From NCBI RefSeq assembly GCF_028290645.1, contig NZ_JAQGJL010000275.1:1-32710 (forward strand): DNA of 32,710 bases. Reading direction: 5' to 3'. A program made the translations under genes and the position numbers. Position 1 is the first letter of the stretch. Every line of letters starts with the position of its first letter. This DNA is from Devosia sp. (GTDB lineage Bacteria > Pseudomonadota > Alphaproteobacteria > Rhizobiales > Devosiaceae). Under the pieces are notes generated by a model, which worked only from the letters and a program-made list of their open reading frames with translations, was not told where the DNA came from and ran no database searches. Below, in pieces: positions 23,614 through 31,023 of the stretch.

Positions 23614-23922
23614 CTAGGCGGCATCCGCGAGCGGCTTGGCGCGGTTGATGCGCTTGAGTTCGTCCGGATCGTGCGTCGCCTGCCACAAGTCGGTGCGGCG
23701 CTGTACGTTCAGCCAGAACTCGGCGCTGTTCCCGAACACGCGGGCGAGGATGAGCGCCGTCGGTGCCGTTACCGAACGACGATCGTTGCACAGCTCGTTC
23801 ACGTGCTTGCGCGGCACACCCATGGCCTCGGCGAGTGCGGCCTGCGTCAGCCCAAGCGGGTGCATGAATTCCTCGACGAGGATTTCGCCGATGGTGGCGG
23901 GCTTGCGTGTGGTCGTCAGCAT
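23614..23922 (-). CDS. higA: HigA-type antitoxin (XRE/HTH)
   Basis: 102-residue DNA-binding antitoxin that should neutralise HigB and repress the pair. The helix-turn-helix lies at about 23-60 (GLTQAALAEAMGVPRKHVNELCNDRRSVTA, read in parts), preceded by the family opening PATIGEILVEEFMHPLG and followed by FGNSAEFWLNVQRRTDLW, all typical of the HigA/VapI family. It starts 4 bp after the higB stop; toxin before antitoxin is the normal higBA order. Confidence 0.94.
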   Translation of the reverse strand: MLTTTRKPATIGEILVEEFMHPLGLTQAALAEAMGVPRKHVNELCNDRRSVTAPTALILARVFGNSAEFWLNVQRRTDLWQATHDPDELKRINRAKPLADAA

Positions 23923-23926
23923 TGCT

Positions 23927-24223
23927 TCACCTGTAACTATGGTCGTCGAGGTAGATGTCGGCGGCCTCGCCGCGCTGGCCGTTCCAGCGGAAGATCAGCC
24001 GCCACTGTTGATTGACGCGGATCGAATGAAACTCTGCGAGGTTGCCCTGCAACTTCTCGAAATGATTGCTGGGTGGCGCTCGAAGATCGGCATCCGTCAT
24101 CGCATCGTCGATCATCTGGAGCCTGCGGAAAACTCGTGTCTCGAGGTCGGGCGGGATGCGTCGCGAGTGTCGATCATCGATGAAGAAATCGCGCAGCCAC
24201 TGGTCGCGGAACCCGACGATCAC
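23927..24223 (-). CDS. higB: HigB-type RelE-superfamily toxin
   Basis: 98-residue predicted ribosome-dependent mRNA interferase. Recognisable are the N-terminal FRDQWLRDFF, the middle LRAPPSNHFEKLQGN and the C-terminal core FHSIRVNQQWRLIFRWNG, followed by YLDDHSYR, the HigB/YoeB-type fold in the expected order. The start is GTG at 24223 with AGGGG 5 nt upstream. Two direct AGGGGCA repeats 10 bp apart lie just upstream on the coding strand and might be part of the HigA operator. It lies between two palindromic elements, which fits a mobile or recently acquired module. Confidence 0.93.
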   Translation of the reverse strand: MIVGFRDQWLRDFFIDDRHSRRIPPDLETRVFRRLQMIDDAMTDADLRAPPSNHFEKLQGNLAEFHSIRVNQQWRLIFRWNGQRGEAADIYLDDHSYR

Positions 24224-24293
24224 GACTGCCCCTGTTTGCCCCTATGTACCACTCCATGGGGCATAAGGCAAGTGTGGGGTCGTACGACGCAGT

Positions 24294-24428
24294 GTGGCTG
24301 TGGACCCCCACCCCTGTCCCCTCCCCTTAAGAAAGAATGGGGAGGGAGACGCTCACGCTGGCGTCGGTGTTTTGGTCTCCCTCCCCCTACTTCAGGGGGA
24401 GGGAACAAGGGTGGGGGTCCACAGCCAC
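24294..24428. repeat. MITE-like palindromic element (copy 2)
   Basis: 135 bp with 24-bp terminal inverted repeats, 24294-24317 and 24405-24428, differing at one position (the left arm starts GTGGCTGTGGACCCCCACCC). Each half contains a second C-rich/G-rich hairpin (CCTCCCC...GGGGAGG around 24319-24345; TCCCTCCCCCT...AGGGGGAGGGA around 24378-24404). No coding capacity and no obvious target-site duplication. It lies 22 bp after the stop of the sugar permease gene and 70 bp before higB. Confidence 0.7.
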
Positions 24429-24450
24429 CGGCAGAGGACCGCAAGCGCCC

Positions 24451-25386
24451 TTACCCCTTTATCGAGCCCGCCGTCAGGCCCTTGATGATATAGCGCTCCA
24501 GCAATATCCCGATCAGCACCAGGGGGGCGATGGCGGCGGTGGAGAGGGCGGCCATGGCCCACCAGTTGATGCCTTGGGAGCCCGTCTGGCTGGCAACCAT
24601 CACCGGGAGGGTCTTGGCTTCCGAGCTCGTGAGGAGGGCGGCGAAGAAGTATTCGTTCCAGCAGAGGATCAGGCTGAGGATGAAGGCGGCGACCATGCCC
24701 GGCAGAGCCATGGGCAGGATGATGCGGAAAAAAGTGCCCCAGGGGCCGAGGCCGTCGACCTGGGCGGCTTCGTCGAGCTCGATCGGGATGGTGTCGAACT
24801 GGTCCTTCATGATCCAGATGACGATCGGCAGCACCGTGAGGGTGTAGAGCAGGATGAGGCCGATGGTAGAATCGAGCAGCGCCAGCTCGCGGTAGAGGAC
24901 GAGGAACGGCAGCGCGAGGACGACGGGCGGCAGGATCAGCTGGCTGAGGAAGAAGAACGAGATGTCCTGGTTCTTCATCCAGAGGAACTTGTACTGGAAG
25001 CGCGACAGGCCGTAGGCGGCGAGCGCCCCGATGAGGATGGCGAGGCCGGAGGCGCCGAAGGCCACGAAGACCGAGTTGAAGAAGCGCTTGAGGAACTCGT
25101 CGCGGACCGTCGAGGTGGCCCCGATGGTATCGGGCGAAAGGCCGAGGGAGCGCCAGCCGAGCCAGTTGGGTTGGAAATCGACATAGGGGATGATGTGGCC
25201 GAGCTGCACGTCCTTGGCCACCTTCATCGAAGTGGTCACGGTCCAGTACACCGGGAAGAGCGAGATGAAGGCCCAGAAGACCAGCGCGGCGTAGATGCCG
25301 ATGCGGCCGAGCAGCCACCGGGTGCGGCGGGCGCCGGCGCCGGTTTCGGTGACGACGAGGGTCGGGGCGGTCGCTTCGGCAGCCAT
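24451..25386 (-). CDS. Sugar ABC transporter permease, MalG type
   Basis: Inner-membrane permease of a carbohydrate importer (CUT1-like), 311 residues. After a short cytosolic N-terminus it shows six hydrophobic segments, the first at about 30-50 (IYAALVFWAFISLFPVYWTV). The cytosolic EAA loop is ELDEAAQVDGLGPWGTFFRI (about 205-225). The protein ends ERYIIKGLTAGSIKG, the usual MalG-type C-terminus. ATG 25386 overlaps the stop of the upstream permease by one base (TGATG). The frame stays open far upstream inside the other permease gene, but that part is antisense-like noise. It is the last gene of the ABC operon, and no ATPase gene follows. Confidence 0.95.
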   Translation of the reverse strand: MAAEATAPTLVVTETGAGARRTRWLLGRIGIYAALVFWAFISLFPVYWTVTTSMKVAKDVQLGHIIPYVDFQPNWLGWRSLGLSPDTIGATSTVRDEFLKRFFNSVFVAFGASGLAILIGALAAYGLSRFQYKFLWMKNQDISFFFLSQLILPPVVLALPFLVLYRELALLDSTIGLILLYTLTVLPIVIWIMKDQFDTIPIELDEAAQVDGLGPWGTFFRIILPMALPGMVAAFILSLILCWNEYFFAALLTSSEAKTLPVMVASQTGSQGINWWAMAALSTAAIAPLVLIGILLERYIIKGLTAGSIKG

Positions 25387-26480
25387 CAGGTCATCCTCCG
25401 CATGCGTTTGCTGAGGAGGTTGAGCAGCGTGGTGATGAACACCACGATGACGACGAGGTAGAACATGGCGAGCATGGTGCCGTAGCCGACATTGGAGCGA
25501 TCGCGGTACTCGCGATAGATGAAGCTCGAGACGCTGTCGGTGGCGCCGCCGGGACCGCCGGACGTGACGTTGATGATGATGTCGGCGAGCTTGAGCTTGA
25601 AGATGATGCGCAGGACAATCGCCGTGATCGACACCGGCAGCATCAGCGGGAAGACGATCTGCCAGAAGCGCTGCCAGGGCGAGGCGCCATCGACCTTGGC
25701 GGCTTCGATGATCTCCCTGGGCAGGGCCTGGAGGCCGGCGAGCAACAGGATCATGACGAAGGGGATCGACACCCAGGCGTCCATCGCCTCGATCCACAGG
25801 CGCGCGACCCAGGGGTCGGTGAAGAAGCTCGGATTGTTGACGCCGAGCCAGCGCGCGAGGCGGGCGGCGGGCCCGTAGCGATATTCGAGCATCGACTTGC
25901 CGATCATCCAGCTCACCGCGACCGGCGAGAGCATCAGCGGGATTAGGAAGGTGACGCGCCAGAATTTTCGGGCGCGGATCTCGGCGTTGAGCAGCAGCGC
26001 CAGCGCGAAGGCGATGGCGTATTCGACGAGGACGAACAGCACGTAGATCACCATGTTGCGCATGGCGTTCCAGTAGAAGGGGTCGCGGAACAACTGGACC
26101 AGGTTGTCGAAGCCGTTGAACTTCTGTCCGGTGAGCGAGGAGAGGTTCCAGTCGGTAAAGGCGATCGAGAGGCCGAAGAGGGTCGGGAAGATCGCCATGG
26201 CGACGGTGAACAGCGCGGCCGGCAGGATGAACAGCGCGCGCAGCCCCGCTTCGCCGCGGATCATCACCTGGCCGATGCCGAGGGCTACGGCCCAGACGAG
26301 ATAGGCATAGAGCGTCGGGCGCCAGTCGCGGAGGCCGAGCGGCACGAGGCCGGACGAGTTGAGCGCCTGGAGCAGCGCGGTGGCGAGAAACAGGACCGTG
26401 GCGGCGGCGATCAGCGCCCTGCCCCAATCCTTGCGGCGGCGCGACACGGCGCCATAGTTCGGTAGTTCAGCGGTCGCCAT
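25386..26480 (-). CDS. Sugar ABC transporter permease, MalF/UgpA type
   Basis: Partner inner-membrane permease, about 364 residues. Two ATG codons are adjacent (26483 and 26480); the second was chosen because AGGGG lies 4 nt before it and only 1 nt before the first. Several hydrophobic segments precede the permease core. The EAA loop is EIIEAAKVDGASPWQRFWQI (about 245-265), and the protein ends in LLNLLSKRMRRMT. The extra N-terminal hydrophobic segments (about 20-65) are more than in the shortest UgpA proteins. It starts about 98 bp after the binding-protein gene, and a hairpin occupies the gap. Confidence 0.93.
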   Translation of the reverse strand: MATAELPNYGAVSRRRKDWGRALIAAATVLFLATALLQALNSSGLVPLGLRDWRPTLYAYLVWAVALGIGQVMIRGEAGLRALFILPAALFTVAMAIFPTLFGLSIAFTDWNLSSLTGQKFNGFDNLVQLFRDPFYWNAMRNMVIYVLFVLVEYAIAFALALLLNAEIRARKFWRVTFLIPLMLSPVAVSWMIGKSMLEYRYGPAARLARWLGVNNPSFFTDPWVARLWIEAMDAWVSIPFVMILLLAGLQALPREIIEAAKVDGASPWQRFWQIVFPLMLPVSITAIVLRIIFKLKLADIIINVTSGGPGGATDSVSSFIYREYRDRSNVGYGTMLAMFYLVVIVVFITTLLNLLSKRMRRMT

Positions 26481-26511
26481 CATGCCCCTGGTCTTGTCGT
26501 CCAGAACTAGA

Positions 26512-26541
26512 TCGGCTGGTGACTGTCAGGCCACCAGCCGA
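26512..26541 (-). promoter_or_regulatory. Intercistronic hairpin between sugar-binding protein and permease genes
   Basis: Exact 10-bp inverted repeat TCGGCTGGTG/CACCAGCCGA around a 10-nt loop, 37 bp after the binding-protein stop and about 30 bp before the permease start. No T-tract. Same position as the hairpin in the peptide ABC operon at 3039-3064, suggesting the same use: unequal expression of receptor and membrane subunits. Confidence 0.6.
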
Positions 26542-26578
26542 GAATTGTCAATTCAAGGCAACTTGTCCTGGCTGCGCC

Positions 26579-28231
26579 CTAGTCGCCCAGCGAGGCCTGG
26601 TAGAGCTTGATCTGGCTGTCGCGGCCGATCTGGTCGGTGATCTTCTCCCAGTCGGCGGCGATGGCATCGGCGATTTCCTGCGCCGAGCCGTACTGGCCGG
26701 CAACCCCCTTCATCAGCTCGTCCTCGGCGATCGAGTAGTACTGGAAGATGCCGGGGATGCGCGGTTCGAGCGCCGCGTTCGGGTGGTTGTAGCTGTCGGC
26801 GTTGGAGCCGAGATAGTCCTCGAGGAAGGCACGATCGTAACCGGCAGCTTCGTATTCCTCGTAGTTGAAGTGGCTGTTCCGGTAGGGCTGGAAGCCCGAC
26901 GGATAGGCCGCCATCCACAGCGAGAGATCCTTGCCGCCCAGATGCGCGGCGGCCGACCAGGCGGCCTTGCGCTTCTTCTCGTCGCTCGAGACGCGGTTGG
27001 TCACGTAAATGCCCCAGCCGAGATAGGCCATGTTGGGGGCGAAGTTCGGCGTGGCCGGGGTCTCCCAGGCCGCGGTCTTGGAGTTGTAGACCTTGTCGGC
27101 GCCGGGGTTGATCGAGAAGCCGGTGACATCGCCCACGATGGACGAGTCGCTGGTCTTGGCGTTGGAGCCGACGTCGCCCCACCAGCAAACCATCGAGCCC
27201 GTCCCGGCGAGGAACTGCGAGAAGGCCGTGCTGTTGGGATCGGCGTTCAACTGGTCGGGCGGATAGGCGCCGTCGGTGCCGACGAGGTCGAGCACGTCCT
27301 GGATCGCCTGCACCCAGCCGGGGTTGTTGACGCGGGGCTTCATGGTCTCGGGATCGAACAGCCATGCCGAGTCGTCAGGGTGCTTGGCATAGGCGGCGGC
27401 GCGGTCGCCGAGGAAGTAGAAGCCGAAGCCGCCCCAGCCGTATTTCAGCGGATCGAGGAAGCCATAGGCTTCGCCGCCGGTCAGCGGATCCTTCTGTCCC
27501 TTGATGGCCTTGGTGAAGGCCTGCACCTGCGCCCAAGTGCTCGGGGGCTCGGTCATGCCGGTTGCGGCGGTGATGGCCGGATCGGTGAAGTAGTCCTTGC
27601 GGTAGGACATGGTGTGGCAGTCGCCATCGATCGAGATGCGATAGGTCTTGCCGTCCCAGGTGCCGACGGGGGCTTTCAGGTAGCCCACGTAGTCGTCCAT
27701 ATCGATCTGGGTCTTGACCCAGTCGGGCATCTCGTCCAGCAGGCCCTTGCCGGCGGTGTCACCCTCGAGCGGCGCACCCATGGCGAGGATGTCGAAGTCG
27801 ACGGTGCCGGTGGCGATCGACTGCTGCAGGCGCGGGTTGTAGTCGGCCTGGGCGAGATCGATCCAGTTGATCTTTGCGCCGGTATAGGCCTCCCAGCCTT
27901 TCAGCATGCCGCGGAACAGGATGTTGTGCAGGCCCTGGTTGTTGATGCCGAAGAAGGTCAGCTCGACCCCGGCGAATTCGCCCTCGGCGACGTTGGCCTT
28001 GGTAGGCCCGAGGCAGAGCTCGCCGACCTTCTGCCAGTCGGCATCGGTGGGTGAGCCCTTGTTGACGCCGGGGATCGCGAGAAGTTGCGCCCGCAGGTTG
28101 TCCTGCGCCAGGGCACGGCCCGCCATGGAGCTGCCGAGCGCTGTGCCGGCGGCGAGCGCGGCGGCGCCCCGCATGAAGTCGCGGCGATTTGCCTGCATCG
28201 CCACAATTCGATTGAAGAGTTCGAGTTTCAC
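26579..28231 (-). CDS. Sugar ABC transporter substrate-binding protein, Tat signal
   Basis: Periplasmic receptor of the CUT1-like importer, 550 residues, longer than the usual 400-450 for family 1 binding proteins. The twin-arginine signal is NRRDFM (15-20), followed by an Ala/Gly-rich hydrophobic stretch and likely cleavage after ALA at 40-42. The start was set at GTG 28231 because GGGAGGA lies about 7 nt upstream; the internal ATG at 28198 has no such site and the frame to 28351 has none either. Mature-region marks include VELTFFGINNQGLHNILFRG, WEAYTGAKINWIDL and FTKAIKGQKDPLTGG, typical of large rhizobial sugar-binding proteins. Ligand unknown. It follows the FucU-type gene by 259 bp. Confidence 0.9.
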   Translation of the reverse strand: MKLELFNRIVAMQANRRDFMRGAAALAAGTALGSSMAGRALAQDNLRAQLLAIPGVNKGSPTDADWQKVGELCLGPTKANVAEGEFAGVELTFFGINNQGLHNILFRGMLKGWEAYTGAKINWIDLAQADYNPRLQQSIATGTVDFDILAMGAPLEGDTAGKGLLDEMPDWVKTQIDMDDYVGYLKAPVGTWDGKTYRISIDGDCHTMSYRKDYFTDPAITAATGMTEPPSTWAQVQAFTKAIKGQKDPLTGGEAYGFLDPLKYGWGGFGFYFLGDRAAAYAKHPDDSAWLFDPETMKPRVNNPGWVQAIQDVLDLVGTDGAYPPDQLNADPNSTAFSQFLAGTGSMVCWWGDVGSNAKTSDSSIVGDVTGFSINPGADKVYNSKTAAWETPATPNFAPNMAYLGWGIYVTNRVSSDEKKRKAAWSAAAHLGGKDLSLWMAAYPSGFQPYRNSHFNYEEYEAAGYDRAFLEDYLGSNADSYNHPNAALEPRIPGIFQYYSIAEDELMKGVAGQYGSAQEIADAIAADWEKITDQIGRDSQIKLYQASLGD

Positions 28232-28490
28232 GAAAGTCCTCCCATCAATGCGCCGTTCATACGGCGCTGGTCGCCTCCGCACTGGCGCCCGATGGGAAGT
28301 TTTGCGCGTGCAGGCCGGGGTGCGCGTCGCCGCGCAACCCATATCCCTCAATACCCTGCCTACGTCCCTCCCCAGGGAGCCTCCCTTATGTGCGGGATGC
28401 TGACGAATGGTATGGAGTTCGCGTGCCAGAAGTCAACACGGCCGAGACGAGACGACGGCGCGCCGGAATGAATTGGCGTGGCTCCAGTAC

Positions 28491-28943
28491 TTACGCGTCG
28501 GGCGGCAACACGCCCTTCTTGAGGATGAAACAACCGTAGAAGCGGCGTTCGCCGGTCTGGATGACGGCGTAAGACTGCCTCGCGGCGTCGTAGAAGGCGA
28601 AGCGCTCGATCGAGCCCATCGGCGACGACTTGCCTTCCGCCCTGTCGATGGCGGCCTGCACTTCCTGCTGCACCGGCGGCACCTCGCCGGGCTTGTCGAC
28701 GATTTCCATGCGCAGCACGGGGTGCGGCACGAAGCTGTCGAGCGGCATGAGCGAGAGGATCGCCTCGACGGCGCGGCCGGCGGTGACGTTCTCGAGCTTC
28801 AGGAGCTTGCCGTAGACGGTCTGGCGGGCGATCGAATCCGAGGGGAAGTTCATATCGGCGATGATCAGGTCGTCGCCGTGGCCCATGGATTTCAGCGCAT
28901 GCAGCACGTCGGCATTCAGGATTGGGTCGAGCCCCTTGAGCAT
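28491..28943 (-). CDS. RbsD/FucU-family sugar mutarotase
   Basis: Interconverts anomers of a free sugar in the cytosol so that the form required by the next enzyme is supplied. The 150-residue length fits FucU. The catalytic region MGHGDDLIIADMNFP contains His22 and Asp30 of the family, and the C-terminal ERRFYGCFILKKGV gives the conserved Tyr and Lys. FucU-like length and the NFP motif favour fucose-type over ribose-type enzymes, but the actual sugar is not determined. It probably heads the minus-strand operon mutarotase, binding protein, two permeases. Its upstream region is shared with the divergent creatininase-family gene and contains a palindromic element. Confidence 0.93.
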   Translation of the reverse strand: MLKGLDPILNADVLHALKSMGHGDDLIIADMNFPSDSIARQTVYGKLLKLENVTAGRAVEAILSLMPLDSFVPHPVLRMEIVDKPGEVPPVQQEVQAAIDRAEGKSSPMGSIERFAFYDAARQSYAVIQTGERRFYGCFILKKGVLPPDA

Positions 28944-28982
28944 GATTTCCTCCCTCCCAGGATGGTGGTGCTTAGCACGGGG

Positions 28983-29050
28983 GCCGGTGCGTGGGGACCC
29001 CCACCCCTGACCCCTCCCCCTAAGAACGGGGAGGGGGAGCCTGCACCGGC
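28983..29050. repeat. Palindromic element related to copy 2, in a divergent promoter region
   Basis: 68 bp with exact 8-bp outer repeats (GCCGGTGC/GCACCGGC at 28983-28990 and 29043-29050) and an inner 9-bp stem CCCCTCCCC/GGGGAGGGG (29011-29019, 29028-29036). The left part, GGACCCCCACCCCTG followed by CCCTCCCC and TAAGAA, is nearly the same as the left half of the element at 24294-24428. It sits between the fucU-type start (28943) and the creatininase-family start (29098), so it lies within both 5' regions. Confidence 0.65.
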
Positions 29051-29097
29051 TGTTCAGTTGATCGAGGGGACCGTAGGCTCGACCAAGGAGGAATGAG

Positions 29098-29841
29098 ATG
29101 CGCTACGAGATGATGCTGCCGCACCAGATCCGGCGTGCGATTGCGGAAAACTGGCCCGTCGTGCTGCCGCTGGGGGTGCTCGAGTACCACGGGGAGCACA
29201 TGGCGGTCGGCATGGACACGCTGGTGGTGATCAAGGTCCTGGAGCGGATCGAGGCCGGGATGGACCTGGTGATGCTGCCGCCGTTCTACTACGGCGCCGC
29301 GAGCTACGCGGTGGAGCCGCCGGAGGGGAACGGCTCGATCCAGGTCGGCCAGCAGGCGCTGGCGGCTGTCGCCGGCGATCTGTTCCGCAGCCTGCTGCGA
29401 GTCGGATTTCGCAACATCCATTTCTTCATCCACCACCAGAGCGAGAATTTTGCCGTGGGGATGCCCACCGATCTGAGCTTCAAGTTCGCGGCCCGGCAGG
29501 TGATCTTCGCCTGGCTCGAGGAGCATGGCGGCGAGGGCTGGTGGGGCGACGCAGCGATGGCCGACTACTACAGCCAGCAGACGGCGGGGGACGATCCGTT
29601 CAACTGGATCAAGGGGCATCCGCTGATGCCGCCGGAGATCATCGGCAAGTACCCGTTCGACCATGCCGGGATCGGCGAGACCTCGCTGATGCTGGCGCTC
29701 TGCCCGGAAGCGGTCGAGATGGCGCGGCTTTCGGACGAGAAATGGTACACCCGCAGTGCCCGGAACGCCTCGGCGGAGCTCGGCTGGAAGGGCGTCGCGA
29801 TGATCGAGCAGCATGTGCGGGCAGTGCTCGGAGCTGGCTGA
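29098..29841 (+). CDS. Creatininase-family metal-dependent amidohydrolase
   Basis: 247 residues, cytosolic. The creatininase fold cuts cyclic or linear amides (creatinine, formamidopyrimidine compounds, related lactams) with two metals. The first motif is intact: PLGVLEYHGEH (24-34) and Asp40, giving Glu29, His31, His34 and Asp40. The C-terminal motif FDHAGIGETSLML (188-199) with Glu194 is also intact. The central motif, normally NGHxxN, reads HHQSEN (112-117), so Gln114 stands where the metal His is expected, although Glu116 and Asn117 are kept. The start has an exact AAGGAGG 6 nt upstream, predicting strong translation. It is divergent from the FucU-type operon, so a role in the same catabolic route is likely, but its substrate is unknown. 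Confidence 0.88.
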   Translation: MRYEMMLPHQIRRAIAENWPVVLPLGVLEYHGEHMAVGMDTLVVIKVLERIEAGMDLVMLPPFYYGAASYAVEPPEGNGSIQVGQQALAAVAGDLFRSLLRVGFRNIHFFIHHQSENFAVGMPTDLSFKFAARQVIFAWLEEHGGEGWWGDAAMADYYSQQTAGDDPFNWIKGHPLMPPEIIGKYPFDHAGIGETSLMLALCPEAVEMARLSDEKWYTRSARNASAELGWKGVAMIEQHVRAVLGAG

Positions 29842-30057
29842 CCTGCTCCGCAGATGCCGCTTGAAGGATCGATCGTAGTGGCTATGTTGCGCCGCACAAT
29901 AACCAGAGTGAATGCTCTACAGTATCCGGCCTGATCGGGCGGACGCATCGGGTTTTCCGGACACAAGGGCATCATAGCCTGGGAGCGCCAAATATCCGCG
30001 ATTGAACGTGGTGAAATCAGGGAGGGCGCAGCAGCGGCTGCCGGCGGAAAGCTGGCG

Positions 30058-30960
30058 GTGCTGATGGCGACCTATCAGGGCCAACGATACATCGACGAGC
30101 AGCTGCGCTCGATCGAAGCCCAGAGCTGGGCCGATATCGACATCTGGGCCTCCGATGACGGCTCGACCGATGGCACGGTGGCGACCCTCGGGTGCTGGGC
30201 CGCGGGCTGGAAGCGGGGCAGCTTCACCGTGCTGACGGGCCGGAACCGCGGCTTTGCCGACAATTTCCGCTCATTGCTGATCAACGCCGAAATCGACGCG
30301 GACTATGTCTGCTTCTGCGACCAGGACGATATCTGGCTCCCCGACAAGACCCGCGCGGCGGCCCAGGTGCTGGCGCGGAGTGGCAGCCGGCCGGCGCTCT
30401 ATTGCGCGCGCACCATCATCATCGACGAGGCGGGCCGCGAGCTTGATCGTTCGCCGCTGTTCCGGCGGAAGCCCGAGTTTGCCAATGCGCTGGTGCAGAG
30501 CATCGGCGGCGGCAACACCATGGTGATGAACCGGGCGGCGCACCGGCTGGTGCGCGAGGCAGCGCGGCGGACGGGGTTCGTCAGCCATGACTGGTTCTCG
30601 TATCTGATGGTAACGGGCGCCGGCGGGGATGTGACCTATTCGGAAACGCCGCATGTGCGCTACCGGCAGCATCCTCGCAACCTCGTCGGATCGAACAATG
30701 GTTTGCGGGCGCGGGCGGAGCGGCTGTTTGCGGCGTTCGGCGGGCGGTTCTCGCGCTGGAACGAGAGTAACCTCGCGGGACTCGCTGCCTGCGCCGACCT
30801 GCTGACGCCAGCTGCCGCCGAGACGGTCGAGATTTTCCGCAGCGCGCGGTCCGGTCCGCGGCTCGGTCGGCTCAGGAGCCTCAGGCGCTCCGGGGTTTAT
30901 CGCCAGACGATGATCGGCCAGCTGTCGCTCTATGCGGCGGGGCTGTTGGGGAAGCTGTGA
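30058..30960 (+). CDS. Family 2 glycosyltransferase (polysaccharide synthesis)
   Basis: Transfers a sugar from a nucleotide donor to a growing surface glycan; 300 residues from GTG 30058. The GT-A fold is shown by MATYQGQRYIDEQLRSIEAQ, SDDGSTDGT (32-40) and the metal-binding CDQDDIW (87-93), followed by VSHDWFSYLM and RYRQHP. The set resembles rhamnosyltransferase-like GT2 enzymes. The start is uncertain: the family usually has KLAVLMATY, and here K-L-A lies just before the GTG in the same open frame, with no ATG, GTG or TTG further upstream before the stop at 29932. A GGGAGG sits 32 nt upstream. The rhamnose genes follow by about 60 bp. Confidence 0.85.
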   Translation: MLMATYQGQRYIDEQLRSIEAQSWADIDIWASDDGSTDGTVATLGCWAAGWKRGSFTVLTGRNRGFADNFRSLLINAEIDADYVCFCDQDDIWLPDKTRAAAQVLARSGSRPALYCARTIIIDEAGRELDRSPLFRRKPEFANALVQSIGGGNTMVMNRAAHRLVREAARRTGFVSHDWFSYLMVTGAGGDVTYSETPHVRYRQHPRNLVGSNNGLRARAERLFAAFGGRFSRWNESNLAGLAACADLLTPAAAETVEIFRSARSGPRLGRLRSLRRSGVYRQTMIGQLSLYAAGLLGKL

Positions 30961-31023
30961 CGCTGGTAGTACGGCAGGCTCAATGCGGCTAAGGTCCGAT
31001 TGCAGAAGGGGAACAGGGACGAG

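Noticed and set aside
24387-26427. Apparent single 658-residue protein spanning both sugar permease genes
   Set aside because: Only its C-terminal 311 residues are the MalG-type permease. The rest is an out-of-frame reading of the MalF-type gene, which has its own intact frame and stop.
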